Below, piece by piece: positions 22,396-30,932 of a DNA stretch of 64,000 nt. Each line of letters begins with the position of its first letter. Positions within the stretch are counted from its first letter, which is position 1. This DNA is from Sphingomonas astaxanthinifaciens DSM 22298 (GTDB taxonomy: Bacteria; Pseudomonadota; Alphaproteobacteria; Sphingomonadales; Sphingomonadaceae): NCBI RefSeq assembly GCF_000711715.1, contig NZ_JONN01000001.1:310001-374000 (forward strand), given 5' to 3'. The notes beneath the pieces were generated by a model. That model was not told the DNA's origin, searched no databases, and saw nothing but the letters and a program-made list of their open reading frames with translations. The position numbers and the translations under genes were made by a program.

Positions 22396-22434
22396 TTGAC
22401 CGAGGCGGGCCGCGTTTATATACCGTTCAGTATA
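22396..22434 (+). promoter_or_regulatory. Efflux operon promoter with TetR operator
   Basis: -35 TTGACC, 17 bp, -10 TATACC. The palindrome TATACCGTTCAGTATA (22419-22434) covers the -10. Ten bases (TTATATACCG) are identical to the site in front of tetR. Confidence 0.65.
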
Positions 22435-22440
22435 GAACAG

Positions 22441-22639
22441 GTGGCAGGAAAGGTTTGAGTCGCTTCACGGCGACACGCGGGAAGGGCGAACCCTTCCGAT
22501 CATAGATTTTCGTGCTCCGCCGAGTGGCAGGCCGACGCGCCCGCCGGTGGGAGCCTTGCGTCCAATCGACACGAAACAGGCTCGGAATCGCGCGATTCCG
22601 GGAGCGAGCCGGCGCGACCGGTGAACAGGAGACATTTGC
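22441..22639 (+). other. Structured 5' leader of efflux operon
   Basis: About 200 nt between promoter and first gene with several clean hairpins: GTCGC-N6-GCGAC (22459-22474), GGAAGGG-CGAA-CCCTTCC (22480-22497) and the 18-bp palindrome CGGAATCGCGCGATTCCG (22583-22600). No known riboswitch class is recognised and no T-tract follows any hairpin. Confidence 0.45.
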
Positions 22640-23053
22640 ATGGCGTCCTTGCCCTTGACCCTCCCCGAACCCGCGCGCGCCGCTTCGCCGGCGCCGCGCC
22701 TCACCCTCGTCGCCTCGCAGCCGGCTCCCGAGCCCGCGCGGCTGTCGGCCTTCGACTGGTCGATCGTCGCGCTGGCCGAGCATGACAGCCTGGCCAGCCT
22801 GCGCGAACCCGGGCGGCTGGCCAAAGCGATGGAGATGCTGTTCGGCCTCGGCCAGCCCAACAAGCTCGCCAACAGCCGGAGCGAGACGCTGCGCCGGATC
22901 GCGGTCTGGGCGTGGCGGCGCGGCTGGACCATTCCGCAGAGCGAGATCGACGCCTTCGTCGAGGCCGGCTTCACGCTCGCCCAGCTCGAACTCATCCAGG
23001 CCAGTATCGCCCAGGGCCGCAATGCCGCCCGGGTGCGGAGGCGGAGCCGGTGA
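22640..23053 (+). CDS. Hypothetical protein, first gene of efflux operon
   Basis: 137 residues, cytoplasmic, not recognised. The first 35 residues are Pro/Ala-rich and probably disordered; the rest is helical (AKAMEMLFGLGQPNKLANSR, LRRIAVWAWRRGWTIPQSEI, AGFTLAQLELIQASI) with a very basic end. AGGAG precedes the ATG by 9 nt. Its stop overlaps the GTG start of the membrane fusion protein, so the two are coupled. It could be a small DNA- or RNA-binding protein; this is a guess from composition. Confidence 0.7.
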   Translation: MASLPLTLPEPARAASPAPRLTLVASQPAPEPARLSAFDWSIVALAEHDSLASLREPGRLAKAMEMLFGLGQPNKLANSRSETLRRIAVWAWRRGWTIPQSEIDAFVEAGFTLAQLELIQASIAQGRNAARVRRRSR

Positions 23054-24318
23054 ACGTGGCCACCACCATCAAGAGCGACGAGGCGACCCCTCTCGCGCTG
23101 TCCCGGCGAGGGCTGACGCGGGGACAGAAGATCCTGCTCGGCGTGCTTCCGATCGCGGTCGCGGGCGGGCTTTATTTCGCCAATGCCCAAGGGGGCCCGG
23201 CCGATGCCGCGCCGCCGCCAGCGACCGTCACCGCGGCGGCGCCGGTCGTCCGCCAGATCACCGAGTGGGACGATTATTCGGGCCGGTTCGAGGCGAGCCG
23301 GTCGGTCGAGGTCCGCCCGCGGGTCTCGGGCGCGATCACCGGGGTCCACTTCCAGGACGGCGCCTATGTGCGTCAGGGCCAGCTCCTCTTCACCATCGAT
23401 GCCCGGCCGTTCGCCGCGGCGCTCGCCGAAGCGCAGGCGGCGGTGCAGAGCGCGCGGAGCGACCTGTCGCTCGCCAGCGCCGACCTCGGCCGGGCGACCC
23501 GCCTGCTCGAGGTGGATGCGGTCTCGCGCAGCGACGTCGACCGGCTTCGCGCCAGGGTCCAGGCGGCGCAGGCGGCGCTGGCCGCGGCGCAGGCCCGGGT
23601 CCGCTCGCGCGCGCTGGACCTCAGCTTCACCCAGGTCCGCGCGCCGATCAGCGGGCGGATCTCCGACCGGCGGATCGATGCCGGCAATCTCGTCGCCGGC
23701 GGGATCGGCGCGGGGGAGGCGACCCTGCTCACGACCATCAACGCCCTCGACCCGGTCTATTTCACCTTCGACGCCTCGGAAGCGCTCTACCTCAAGGCCC
23801 GCCGGGCGCGGGAGAGCGGGGCAGGCTCGAGCGAGGTCGCGATCCGGCTCCAGGACGAGCGCGACTACAAGTGGCGCGGCCGGCTCGACTTCACCGACAA
23901 CGGGATCGACGGGCGCTCCGGGACCATCCGCCTGCGCGCGGTGATCGCCAACCCGACCGGTTTCCTCACGCCGGGGATGTTCGGCAATGCGCGGCTTGCC
24001 AGCGGCGCTGCGACGATGGCGCTGATGGTGCCCGACGAAGCGGTCCAGACCGACCAGGCGCGCAAGGTGGTGACGGTGGTGGCAAGCGACGGCAGCCTGT
24101 CGCCGCGGCCCGTCACGGTCGGGCCGCTGCTCGACGGCCTGCGGGTCATTCGCTCAGGGCTCTCGCCCAATGACCGGGTGGTGATCGCCGGCGCGCAGCT
24201 CGCCATGCCCGGCGCCAAGGTGAAGGTGAAGCCCGGAGTGATCCAGCCCAGGCCCGCCACGGCCGCGCCGGCAGCGCCTTCCCAGCCGGCGGGCGAGGCG
24301 ACCTTCACGGCCCGCTGA
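23050..24318 (+). CDS. RND efflux membrane fusion protein (AcrA-like)
   Basis: 422 residues; the periplasmic adaptor linking pump and outer-membrane channel. An N-terminal membrane anchor (GQKILLGVLPIAVAGGLYFA) has no lipobox. Then the barrel-sandwich start (RSVEVRPRVSGAITGVHFQD), an alpha-hairpin about 130-200 rich in Ala/Arg (SRSDVDRLRARVQAAQAALA), FTQVRAPISGRISDRRID and a beta-barrel with a long Pro/Ala tail. The GTG start overlaps the preceding stop; GGAGGCGGAG serves as ribosome site. Confidence 0.92.
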   Translation: MNVATTIKSDEATPLALSRRGLTRGQKILLGVLPIAVAGGLYFANAQGGPADAAPPPATVTAAAPVVRQITEWDDYSGRFEASRSVEVRPRVSGAITGVHFQDGAYVRQGQLLFTIDARPFAAALAEAQAAVQSARSDLSLASADLGRATRLLEVDAVSRSDVDRLRARVQAAQAALAAAQARVRSRALDLSFTQVRAPISGRISDRRIDAGNLVAGGIGAGEATLLTTINALDPVYFTFDASEALYLKARRARESGAGSSEVAIRLQDERDYKWRGRLDFTDNGIDGRSGTIRLRAVIANPTGFLTPGMFGNARLASGAATMALMVPDEAVQTDQARKVVTVVASDGSLSPRPVTVGPLLDGLRVIRSGLSPNDRVVIAGAQLAMPGAKVKVKPGVIQPRPATAAPAAPSQPAGEATFTAR

Positions 24319-24374
24319 CCCCGCGCCGCCAATCGATACTCAACGAACCCACGCCCCGGCGAGGAGCCGCACCC

Positions 24375-27300
24375 ATGCGCCTGTCCCGTTTCTTCATCAC
24401 CCGCCCGATCTTCGCGGCGGTGCTCGCCATCCTCATCACGGTGATGGGCGCCATCGCCTATTTCGCGCTGCCGGTGTCGCAATATCCCGACATCGTGCCG
24501 CCGACCGTGACGGTCAGCGCGAGCTATCCCGGCGCCTCGGCCGAGACCGTCGCGAGCACCGTCGCGGCGCCGATCGAGCAGGAGATCAACGGCGTCGACG
24601 GCATGATCTACATGTCCTCGCAATCGACCGGCGACGGGCGGCTGACGATCACCGTCACCTTCCGCCAGGGCACCGACCTCAACGCCGCGCAGGTGCTGGT
24701 CCAGAACCGCGTCGCGATCGCCGCCCCGCGGCTGCCGCAGGAAGTGCAGCGCCTCGGCGTCGTCACGCGCAAGACCTCGCCCGACTTCCTGATGGTGGTG
24801 AACCTCGTCTCGCCGGGCAACAAGCTCGACCGCGGCTACATGAGCAATTACGCGCTGACCCAGATCCGCGACCGTCTCGCGCGATTGGACGGGGTCGGTG
24901 ACGTCCAGCTGTTCGGCGCGCGCGATTATGCGATGCGGGTGTGGATCGACCCCAGCCGCGCCGCCGCGCTCGACCTGACGGCGGGGGAGATCGTCGCCGC
25001 GCTTCGGGCGCAGAACGTCCAGGTCGCCGCGGGCACGCTCGGCCAGCCGCCCTACAACACGGGCGCGGCCTACCAGCTCAATGTCGAGGCGCAGGGCCGG
25101 CTGACCGACCCCCAGCAGTTCGCGCAGGTCGTGATCCGCAGCGATCCCGACGGCCGCCAAGTGCGGGTCTCGGATATCGCCCGGGTCGAGCTCGGCGCGG
25201 CCGACTATGCCTCCAATACCTATCTGTCGGGCGAGCCGACGGTGCTGCTCGGCGTGTTCCAGCGGCCCGGCTCGAACGCGCTCGCCGCCGCCGAGCTGGT
25301 GAAGAAGGAAATGGAGGCGGCCTCCAAGAGCTTCCCGCCGGGGCTCGAATACAAGGTGATCTACAATCCCACCGAATTCATCGCCCAGTCGATCGACGCG
25401 GTCGGCCATACGTTGCTCGAAGCGATCGTCCTCGTGGTGCTGGTGATCCTCGTCTTCCTCCAGCGCTGGCGCGCGGCGCTCATTCCGGTGCTCGCCATCC
25501 CCGTCTCGCTGATCGGCACCTTCGCGGTGCTGCAGATGGTCGGTTATTCGCTCAACAACCTGTCGTTGTTCGGGCTGGTGCTGGCGATCGGGATCGTGGT
25601 CGACGACGCCATCGTCGTGGTCGAGAATGTCGAGCGCAACCTCGCCAAGGGCATGACCGGGCTCGAGGCGGCGCGGACCTCGATGGACGAGGTGGCGGGC
25701 GCGCTGGTCGCGATCGTGCTGGTGCTGTGCGCGGTGTTCCTGCCGACCCTGTTCCTGAACGGCCTGTCGGGTGCTTTCTACCACCAGTTCGCGGTGACCA
25801 TCTCGGCGGCGACGCTCATCTCGCTGCTGCTGTCGCTGACCCTGTCGCCGGCGATGGCCGCGCTGCTGCTCAAGCCGCACGGTCACGAGCCGCCGAAGAA
25901 CCGGCTCGCCGCGCTGGCGCAAGGCGCGGGCGACCGCTTCAACCGAGCGTTCGAGCGGTTCGGCGAGGCTTATGCCGGCCTAACCCGGAAGCTGGTCCAG
26001 GCGCCCAAGCGGATGATGGCGGCCTATGCGGTGCTGATCGCGTTGACGGTGGGGATCTTCGCGGTCACCCCGACGGGCTTCATCCCGGCGCAGGACCAGG
26101 GTTATTTCCTGACTGTCATCCAGTTGCCCGCCGGCTCGTCGCTCGAGCGGACCGACGCGGTGATGCGCAAGGTCGCCGCGCGAATCACGCCGATCCCCGG
26201 GGTCAAGGGCGCGGTCATGCTGGCGGGCTTCGACGGCGCGTCGCAGACCCAGGCTCCCAATGCCGCCGCCGCCTACATCCCGCTCCAGTCGTTCGAGGAG
26301 AGGGCGAAGCTCGGCGTGTCGCTCAAGGACATCATGGCCGAAGCGCAGAAGCGCACCACCGACATCAACGAGGCGCGGCTGCTGATCGTGCCGCCGCCGC
26401 TGATCCAGGGCATCGGCTCGGCCGGGGGCTATCGGATGATCGTGCAGGACACCGGCGGGCACAGCTTCCAGGAACTGAGCGGCCTGTCGTGGGCGCTGAT
26501 CGGCAAGGCCAACCAGACGCCGGGCCTGCGCCAGGTCTACACCTTGTTCGATGTGACGACCCCGCGCGTCTATGCCGATATCGACCGGGTCAAGGCCGAC
26601 ATGCTCGGCGTGCCGCCCGAGCGCATCTTCGAGGCGCTCCAGGTCTATCTCGGCTCGGCCTTCGTCAACGACTTCAACCTCTTGGGCCGGACCTACCGGG
26701 TGACCGCGCAGGCCGACGCGCCCTATCGGGCGAGCGAGGCCGACATCGCCAACCTCAAGGCCCGCTCCAACTCGGGCGCGATGGTGCCGATCGGCTCGGT
26801 CGCGACCTTCGAGGACCGAACGGGGCCCTATCGCGTGTCGCGCTACAACGGCTTCCCGGCGGTGGAGATCGATGGCGATACCGCGCCGGGCTATTCCTCG
26901 GGCCAGTCGCTCAATGCGATGGAGAAGCTGGCCGCCGAAGTGCTCCCCGCGGGCTTCCGGACCGAATGGACGGGAATCGCCTATCAGCAGAAGGCGGCGG
27001 GAAGCACCGCGACACTGGTGTTCGCGCTGGCGGTGCTGTTCGTCTTCCTAGTGCTGGCGGCGCAGTTCGAGAGCCTGGTGCTGCCGCTGGCGATCATCCT
27101 CATCGTGCCGATGTGCCTGCTCGCCGCGATGGTCGGCGTGAACCTGCGCGGCATGGACAATAATGTCCTGACGCAGGTCGGGCTCGTGGTGCTGATCGCG
27201 CTCGCGGCGAAGAACGCCATCCTGATCGTCGAGTTCGCGCAGCAGGACGAAGCCGCGGGCATGAGCCCGATCGAGGCGGCGGTGCGCGCCGCGCGCGACC

Positions 27301-27551
27301 GGCTCCGGCCGATCCTGATGACGAGCTTCGCCTTCATCCTGGGCTCGGTCCCGCTGCTGATCGCGACCGGGGCGGGGGCCGAGCTTCGGCAGGCGCTGGG
27401 GACGGCGGTGTTCTTCGGGATGGTCGGAGTCACCGCCTTCGGGCTCATCTTCACGCCGACCTTCTACGTCGTCTGCCGGAGCCTGGCGGAACGCCTGCGC
27501 CGCCGCCCGGCCGGCAAGTCGTCCGAGCCAGCCTTGCTGCCGGCCGAATGA
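24375..27551 (+). CDS. RND multidrug efflux pump, HAE1 family (AcrB-like)
   Basis: 1058 residues; proton-driven trimeric inner-membrane exporter with 12 helices and two large periplasmic loops. N-terminus RFFITRPIFAAVLAILITVM; helix 4 GLVLAIGIVVDDAIVVVENV carries the proton-relay Asp pair; the HAE1 substrate loop region SYPGASAETV, and the last-helix GAGAELRQALGTAVFFGMVG. GAGGAG precedes the ATG. It is the second pump gene, and the OMF start overlaps its stop (ATGA). Confidence 0.95.
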   Translation: MRLSRFFITRPIFAAVLAILITVMGAIAYFALPVSQYPDIVPPTVTVSASYPGASAETVASTVAAPIEQEINGVDGMIYMSSQSTGDGRLTITVTFRQGTDLNAAQVLVQNRVAIAAPRLPQEVQRLGVVTRKTSPDFLMVVNLVSPGNKLDRGYMSNYALTQIRDRLARLDGVGDVQLFGARDYAMRVWIDPSRAAALDLTAGEIVAALRAQNVQVAAGTLGQPPYNTGAAYQLNVEAQGRLTDPQQFAQVVIRSDPDGRQVRVSDIARVELGAADYASNTYLSGEPTVLLGVFQRPGSNALAAAELVKKEMEAASKSFPPGLEYKVIYNPTEFIAQSIDAVGHTLLEAIVLVVLVILVFLQRWRAALIPVLAIPVSLIGTFAVLQMVGYSLNNLSLFGLVLAIGIVVDDAIVVVENVERNLAKGMTGLEAARTSMDEVAGALVAIVLVLCAVFLPTLFLNGLSGAFYHQFAVTISAATLISLLLSLTLSPAMAALLLKPHGHEPPKNRLAALAQGAGDRFNRAFERFGEAYAGLTRKLVQAPKRMMAAYAVLIALTVGIFAVTPTGFIPAQDQGYFLTVIQLPAGSSLERTDAVMRKVAARITPIPGVKGAVMLAGFDGASQTQAPNAAAAYIPLQSFEERAKLGVSLKDIMAEAQKRTTDINEARLLIVPPPLIQGIGSAGGYRMIVQDTGGHSFQELSGLSWALIGKANQTPGLRQVYTLFDVTTPRVYADIDRVKADMLGVPPERIFEALQVYLGSAFVNDFNLLGRTYRVTAQADAPYRASEADIANLKARSNSGAMVPIGSVATFEDRTGPYRVSRYNGFPAVEIDGDTAPGYSSGQSLNAMEKLAAEVLPAGFRTEWTGIAYQQKAAGSTATLVFALAVLFVFLVLAAQFESLVLPLAIILIVPMCLLAAMVGVNLRGMDNNVLTQVGLVVLIALAAKNAILIVEFAQQDEAAGMSPIEAAVRAARDRLRPILMTSFAFILGSVPLLIATGAGAELRQALGTAVFFGMVGVTAFGLIFTPTFYVVCRSLAERLRRRPAGKSSEPALLPAE

Positions 27552-27562
27552 GGACCACCAGC

Positions 27563-28960
27563 ATGACCAACCATCTTTTCCTGACGTCGCTCTCGGCGCT
27601 CGCCCTCGCGGCCTGCGCCACCGGACCTGATTATCAAGCCACGCCGGTTTCGGCGGCCGCTGCCGCGCCCTTCGTCCACCAGCAGGGCGCGGCGGTGAGT
27701 TCGGCCGAACCGGCGGGCCAATGGTGGCGGCTCTATGCCGATCCGGTGCTCGACGGCCTCGTCGCCGACGCGCTTGCCGCCAATACCGACGTCCGGGTCG
27801 CGGTCGGGCGGCTGGCCAAGGCGCGGGCGTTGCTGCGCGAAACACGCGGCCAGCGCGAGCCGCAGATCGGGGTTGGGGCCAGCGCCCAATATGGCAAACT
27901 GCCGGGGCCCGACCTCGGGCAGAAGCGCGAGGACGTGCAGGTCGATGTCGGGCTCGACGTCGCCTATGAGCTCGACCTGTTCGGCCGAGTGTCGCGCTCG
28001 GTCGAGGCCGCGCGCGGCGATACCGCGGCGGCGGCCGAGGATGCGCAGGCAGTGCGGGTCGCGGTGGTCGCGGATACGACCCGCGCTTATGCCGACGCGG
28101 CCTCTGCCGCCGAGCGATTGGCGGTTGGGGAGCGGATCGTCGCTTTGCTCGACCGCTCGCTGGCCTTGACCGAGAAGCGCCACCAGGTCGGGCTCGCCAA
28201 CGGGCTCGATACCGCGCGGATCGCGGCGCTGCGCGACCAGCGCGCGGCGGAACTGCCGTTGATCCAAGCCGAGCGCGAGGCGGCGCTGCTGCGGCTCGCG
28301 ACACTCACCGGGCGGACGCCGCGCGAGTTGCCGCCGATCGCCGCGGCGCGGGTCTCGACCCTGCGGCTTGCCCAGCCGATCCCGGTCGGTGACGGGGCCG
28401 GGCTGCTGGCAAGGCGGCCCGACGTCCGCGCGGCCGAGCGAAGGCTGGCCGCCGCCACCGCGCGCATCGGGGTCGCGACTGCCGACCTTTATCCGCGCAT
28501 CACGCTCGGCGGATCGGTAGGCTCGAGCGGGGCGGGGCTCGGCAACATCTTCGGCGGCAATCCGCTGACCTGGCTGGTCGGACCGCTGATCAACTGGACG
28601 GTCAATCGCAGCGCCGCGCGCGCCCGGGTCGCGGGGTCCGAGGCCGACGCGCAGGTCGCGCTCGCCCAGTTCGACGGCAGCGTGCTGACCGCTTTGCAGG
28701 AGACCGAGACGGCGCTGTCGTCCTATCGCAACGCGCTCGCCCGGCGCGCGGCACTGCAGTCGGCGAGCAACGCGGCGGAGAAGGCCGCGGCCATCACGCG
28801 CGCCCGCCAGCGTGAGGGCGACATCAGTTCGCTGGAGCTGCTCGATGCCGAGCGGACCGCGGCCGACGCCCAGGCGGCGCTGGCCGAGGCCGATGCGCGG
28901 ATCGCGACGGCGCAGATCGACCTGTTCCGCTCGCTCGGCGGGACCTGGACGCAGGCCTAG
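27563..28960 (+). CDS. Outer-membrane efflux lipoprotein (OprM/NodT family)
   Basis: 465 residues; TolC-type channel. Lipoprotein signal with lipobox LAAC (LSALALAACATGPDY), then two helical repeats (SARADV-type RPDVRAAERRLAAATARIGV, ARQREGDISSLELLDAERTA). The ATG at 27563 is preferred over 27548 because GAGGA sits 8 nt before it and it places the signal peptide correctly. Its stop overlaps the stop of the convergent speD gene. Confidence 0.92.
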   Translation: MTNHLFLTSLSALALAACATGPDYQATPVSAAAAAPFVHQQGAAVSSAEPAGQWWRLYADPVLDGLVADALAANTDVRVAVGRLAKARALLRETRGQREPQIGVGASAQYGKLPGPDLGQKREDVQVDVGLDVAYELDLFGRVSRSVEAARGDTAAAAEDAQAVRVAVVADTTRAYADAASAAERLAVGERIVALLDRSLALTEKRHQVGLANGLDTARIAALRDQRAAELPLIQAEREAALLRLATLTGRTPRELPPIAAARVSTLRLAQPIPVGDGAGLLARRPDVRAAERRLAAATARIGVATADLYPRITLGGSVGSSGAGLGNIFGGNPLTWLVGPLINWTVNRSAARARVAGSEADAQVALAQFDGSVLTALQETETALSSYRNALARRAALQSASNAAEKAAAITRARQREGDISSLELLDAERTAADAQAALAEADARIATAQIDLFRSLGGTWTQA

Positions 28961-29316
28961 TCGCGGACCGCGCGGCGGACGAGCTGCTGGGTGCGGACCT
29001 CGGCCTGGAGCCCCTCCGCGATGGCGGCAAGCGCGGCTTCGGGATGGCAGGTCGCGCCGCACAGGAAGATGTCGATCGCGGCGAAGGCTTCCTCGGGCCA
29101 GCTGTGGATCGAGATGTGCGATTCGGCGAGGAGGGCGATCCCCGTGACGCCCTGGCCGACGCCGAAGCTGTGCAGGCGGACCTCGAGGACGGTCGCGCCG
29201 GCGACCTCGGCGGCGCGCCGAAGCACCCGCTCGATCAGCGCGGCATCGTCGAGTCCCCGGCCGCCGACGAGATCGGCGATGAGGTGGACGCTGTTCCAGG
29301 GCTGATGCGCGCTCAT
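28957..29316 (-). CDS. speD: S-adenosylmethionine decarboxylase proenzyme
   Basis: 119 residues; pyruvoyl enzyme that makes the aminopropyl donor for spermidine synthesis. The self-cleavage site is E65-S66 in ALLAESHISIHSWPE; Cys86 and His71 match the processing and catalytic residues of the prokaryotic class 1B family. The ATG overlaps the stop of the upstream FAD gene (ATGA), so it is the last gene of a long minus-strand cluster that also holds an aminopropyltransferase. Confidence 0.93.
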   Translation of the reverse strand: MSAHQPWNSVHLIADLVGGRGLDDAALIERVLRRAAEVAGATVLEVRLHSFGVGQGVTGIALLAESHISIHSWPEEAFAAIDIFLCGATCHPEAALAAIAEGLQAEVRTQQLVRRAVRD

Positions 29317-30932
29317 GCGAGTGGCTCATGAGGATGACCGAGGTGACGCATGGCGGCCTCGGCGGCAGCGACCCCGGCGTGATGCGCTTCCTCGAATAAC
29401 GACAGGCCCGAAAGGTCCGAATGGGCCAGCAGCAGCGGCGGGCGGACGGCATCCTCCATCCGGTCGGGGGCCGCGGCCATGAAGCCCGGGACCGGGCGGA
29501 TCATCGCATGGCCCCAGCGCCAGACGTCGATCCGCTGGATCGCGCCGTCGAGCTCGGGATGGAGCTGGAGAAGATCGTCACGCACGAGGGCCTGCCAGCT
29601 TCCGAGCGATCGTTCCAGCAGCAGCTTGCGCGCCTGCTTCGGGGGCATCGCCGAGAGCGGCATGTACCAGGTCAGCACCGTCGGCCCGGCCGCCGCGCTC
29701 GCGCTCTGGTGGGTGGCGACGACGTAGCCCAGAGATTCGCTCGCGGTCGAGACATTGTCCCAGGCGAGCGGCACGCCCTTGCCCGTGGGCGGGCGCGACA
29801 CGGTGACGTTGGCGACCACCCAGGGCGCATAGCTGTGCTCGGCCTTGCCTAGGCGCTCGGGCGCGACGCGGGCGGCGACGAAATGCGGCATGGCGAGGAT
29901 GGCGGCGCGGGCGCTGAGGCGCTGGCCCTGCCCGGCGCGGTGATCGAATGCATCGAGGAGGACGCCCTCGCCCTCGATACGGGCGCGGACGACGGTCTGC
30001 CCGGTGGCGATGCGCGACGCGGCGCTTGTCGCCATGAGCGTGATCAGTCGCTGGTTGCCCTCGGGCCAGGTCAGCTCGCGGTCGCCGTCGCCATTGGCCG
30101 CCCACCCCCGGCGCGCGGCGAAATAATGAATGCCGGCCCAGGCCGAGACCTGGTCGGGCTCGGTCCCGTAATCGTCGCGGCAGCAATAGCGGACGTAGGC
30201 ACGCAGGATCGGGGAGTGCCAGCCCTTGGCGTCGAGCCATTCCGCGAAGCTGAGGCGGTCAAGGTCGCGATAGGCGGGATCGCGCGAGGAATAAGCGCTG
30301 GGGACGGCGAAGGCGGGCTTGCCGTCGGACCCCACCGCCTTGGCGAACTCGGCCATGGCGGCGGAAAAGGCGGCGCGCTCGGCCTTTTCGGCGTCGCTGA
30401 GGCCGATGACGGGATAGAGCCCTTCCTGCCATTCGCCGCGCCAGAACAGGCGCTCCTCGAGGTCGGCGCAGAGCTGGTAGGGGTCGTAGACCGGCTGGCC
30501 GTCCTTCTCGCCGGTGATCATCCCGAACTGCCGCAGCATGTGCTGGAGCGCTTTCGCCTCGCGGTTCGGGATCGGCAGGTAATGCGCGCCGAGCGGATAG
30601 GCCGAGACGGCGTTGCGCCCGCCGCGGGCATTGCCGCCGGGCCGGTCCTCGAGCTCGAGCAGGCGGAAATCGGTGAAGCCGGCGTCGACCAGCCGCCAGG
30701 CCGCGGCGAGGCCCGCGACCCCGCCGCCCGCGATCAGGAGCGGCACCTCCTCGACCGGCCCCGTCGGCGCGGGGAAGCGGCCGTCGCGAAGCTGGTGGCC
30801 GCGCTTCATGTCGGCGCCGCCGAGCTCGCCGGGGATGGGCGCGGCGTCGGCGGCGCAGCCCGACATGGCGAGCACGCCCGCCCCGGCGCCCGCGGCCGCC
30901 AGCAGCCCGCGACGACTGAACTCAGCCGTCAT
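29313..30932 (-). CDS. Tat-exported FAD-dependent amine oxidase-like protein
   Basis: 539 residues. Twin-arginine signal SRRGLLAAAGAGAGVLAMSG followed by a possible lipobox Cys26. FAD-binding GGGVAGLAAAWRLVDAG near 68-84 and RPGGNARGG near 100; C-terminal flavin motif region SGLSLFEEAHHAGVAAAEAA. The layout matches NAD(P)-binding Rossmann/amine-oxidase-type flavoproteins. Its place between an aminopropyltransferase and SpeD makes a polyamine a plausible substrate, on the periplasmic side of the membrane; this is inference. It overlaps the upstream gene by 11 bp and speD by 4 bp. Confidence 0.85.
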   Translation of the reverse strand: MTAEFSRRGLLAAAGAGAGVLAMSGCAADAAPIPGELGGADMKRGHQLRDGRFPAPTGPVEEVPLLIAGGGVAGLAAAWRLVDAGFTDFRLLELEDRPGGNARGGRNAVSAYPLGAHYLPIPNREAKALQHMLRQFGMITGEKDGQPVYDPYQLCADLEERLFWRGEWQEGLYPVIGLSDAEKAERAAFSAAMAEFAKAVGSDGKPAFAVPSAYSSRDPAYRDLDRLSFAEWLDAKGWHSPILRAYVRYCCRDDYGTEPDQVSAWAGIHYFAARRGWAANGDGDRELTWPEGNQRLITLMATSAASRIATGQTVVRARIEGEGVLLDAFDHRAGQGQRLSARAAILAMPHFVAARVAPERLGKAEHSYAPWVVANVTVSRPPTGKGVPLAWDNVSTASESLGYVVATHQSASAAAGPTVLTWYMPLSAMPPKQARKLLLERSLGSWQALVRDDLLQLHPELDGAIQRIDVWRWGHAMIRPVPGFMAAAPDRMEDAVRPPLLLAHSDLSGLSLFEEAHHAGVAAAEAAMRHLGHPHEPLA

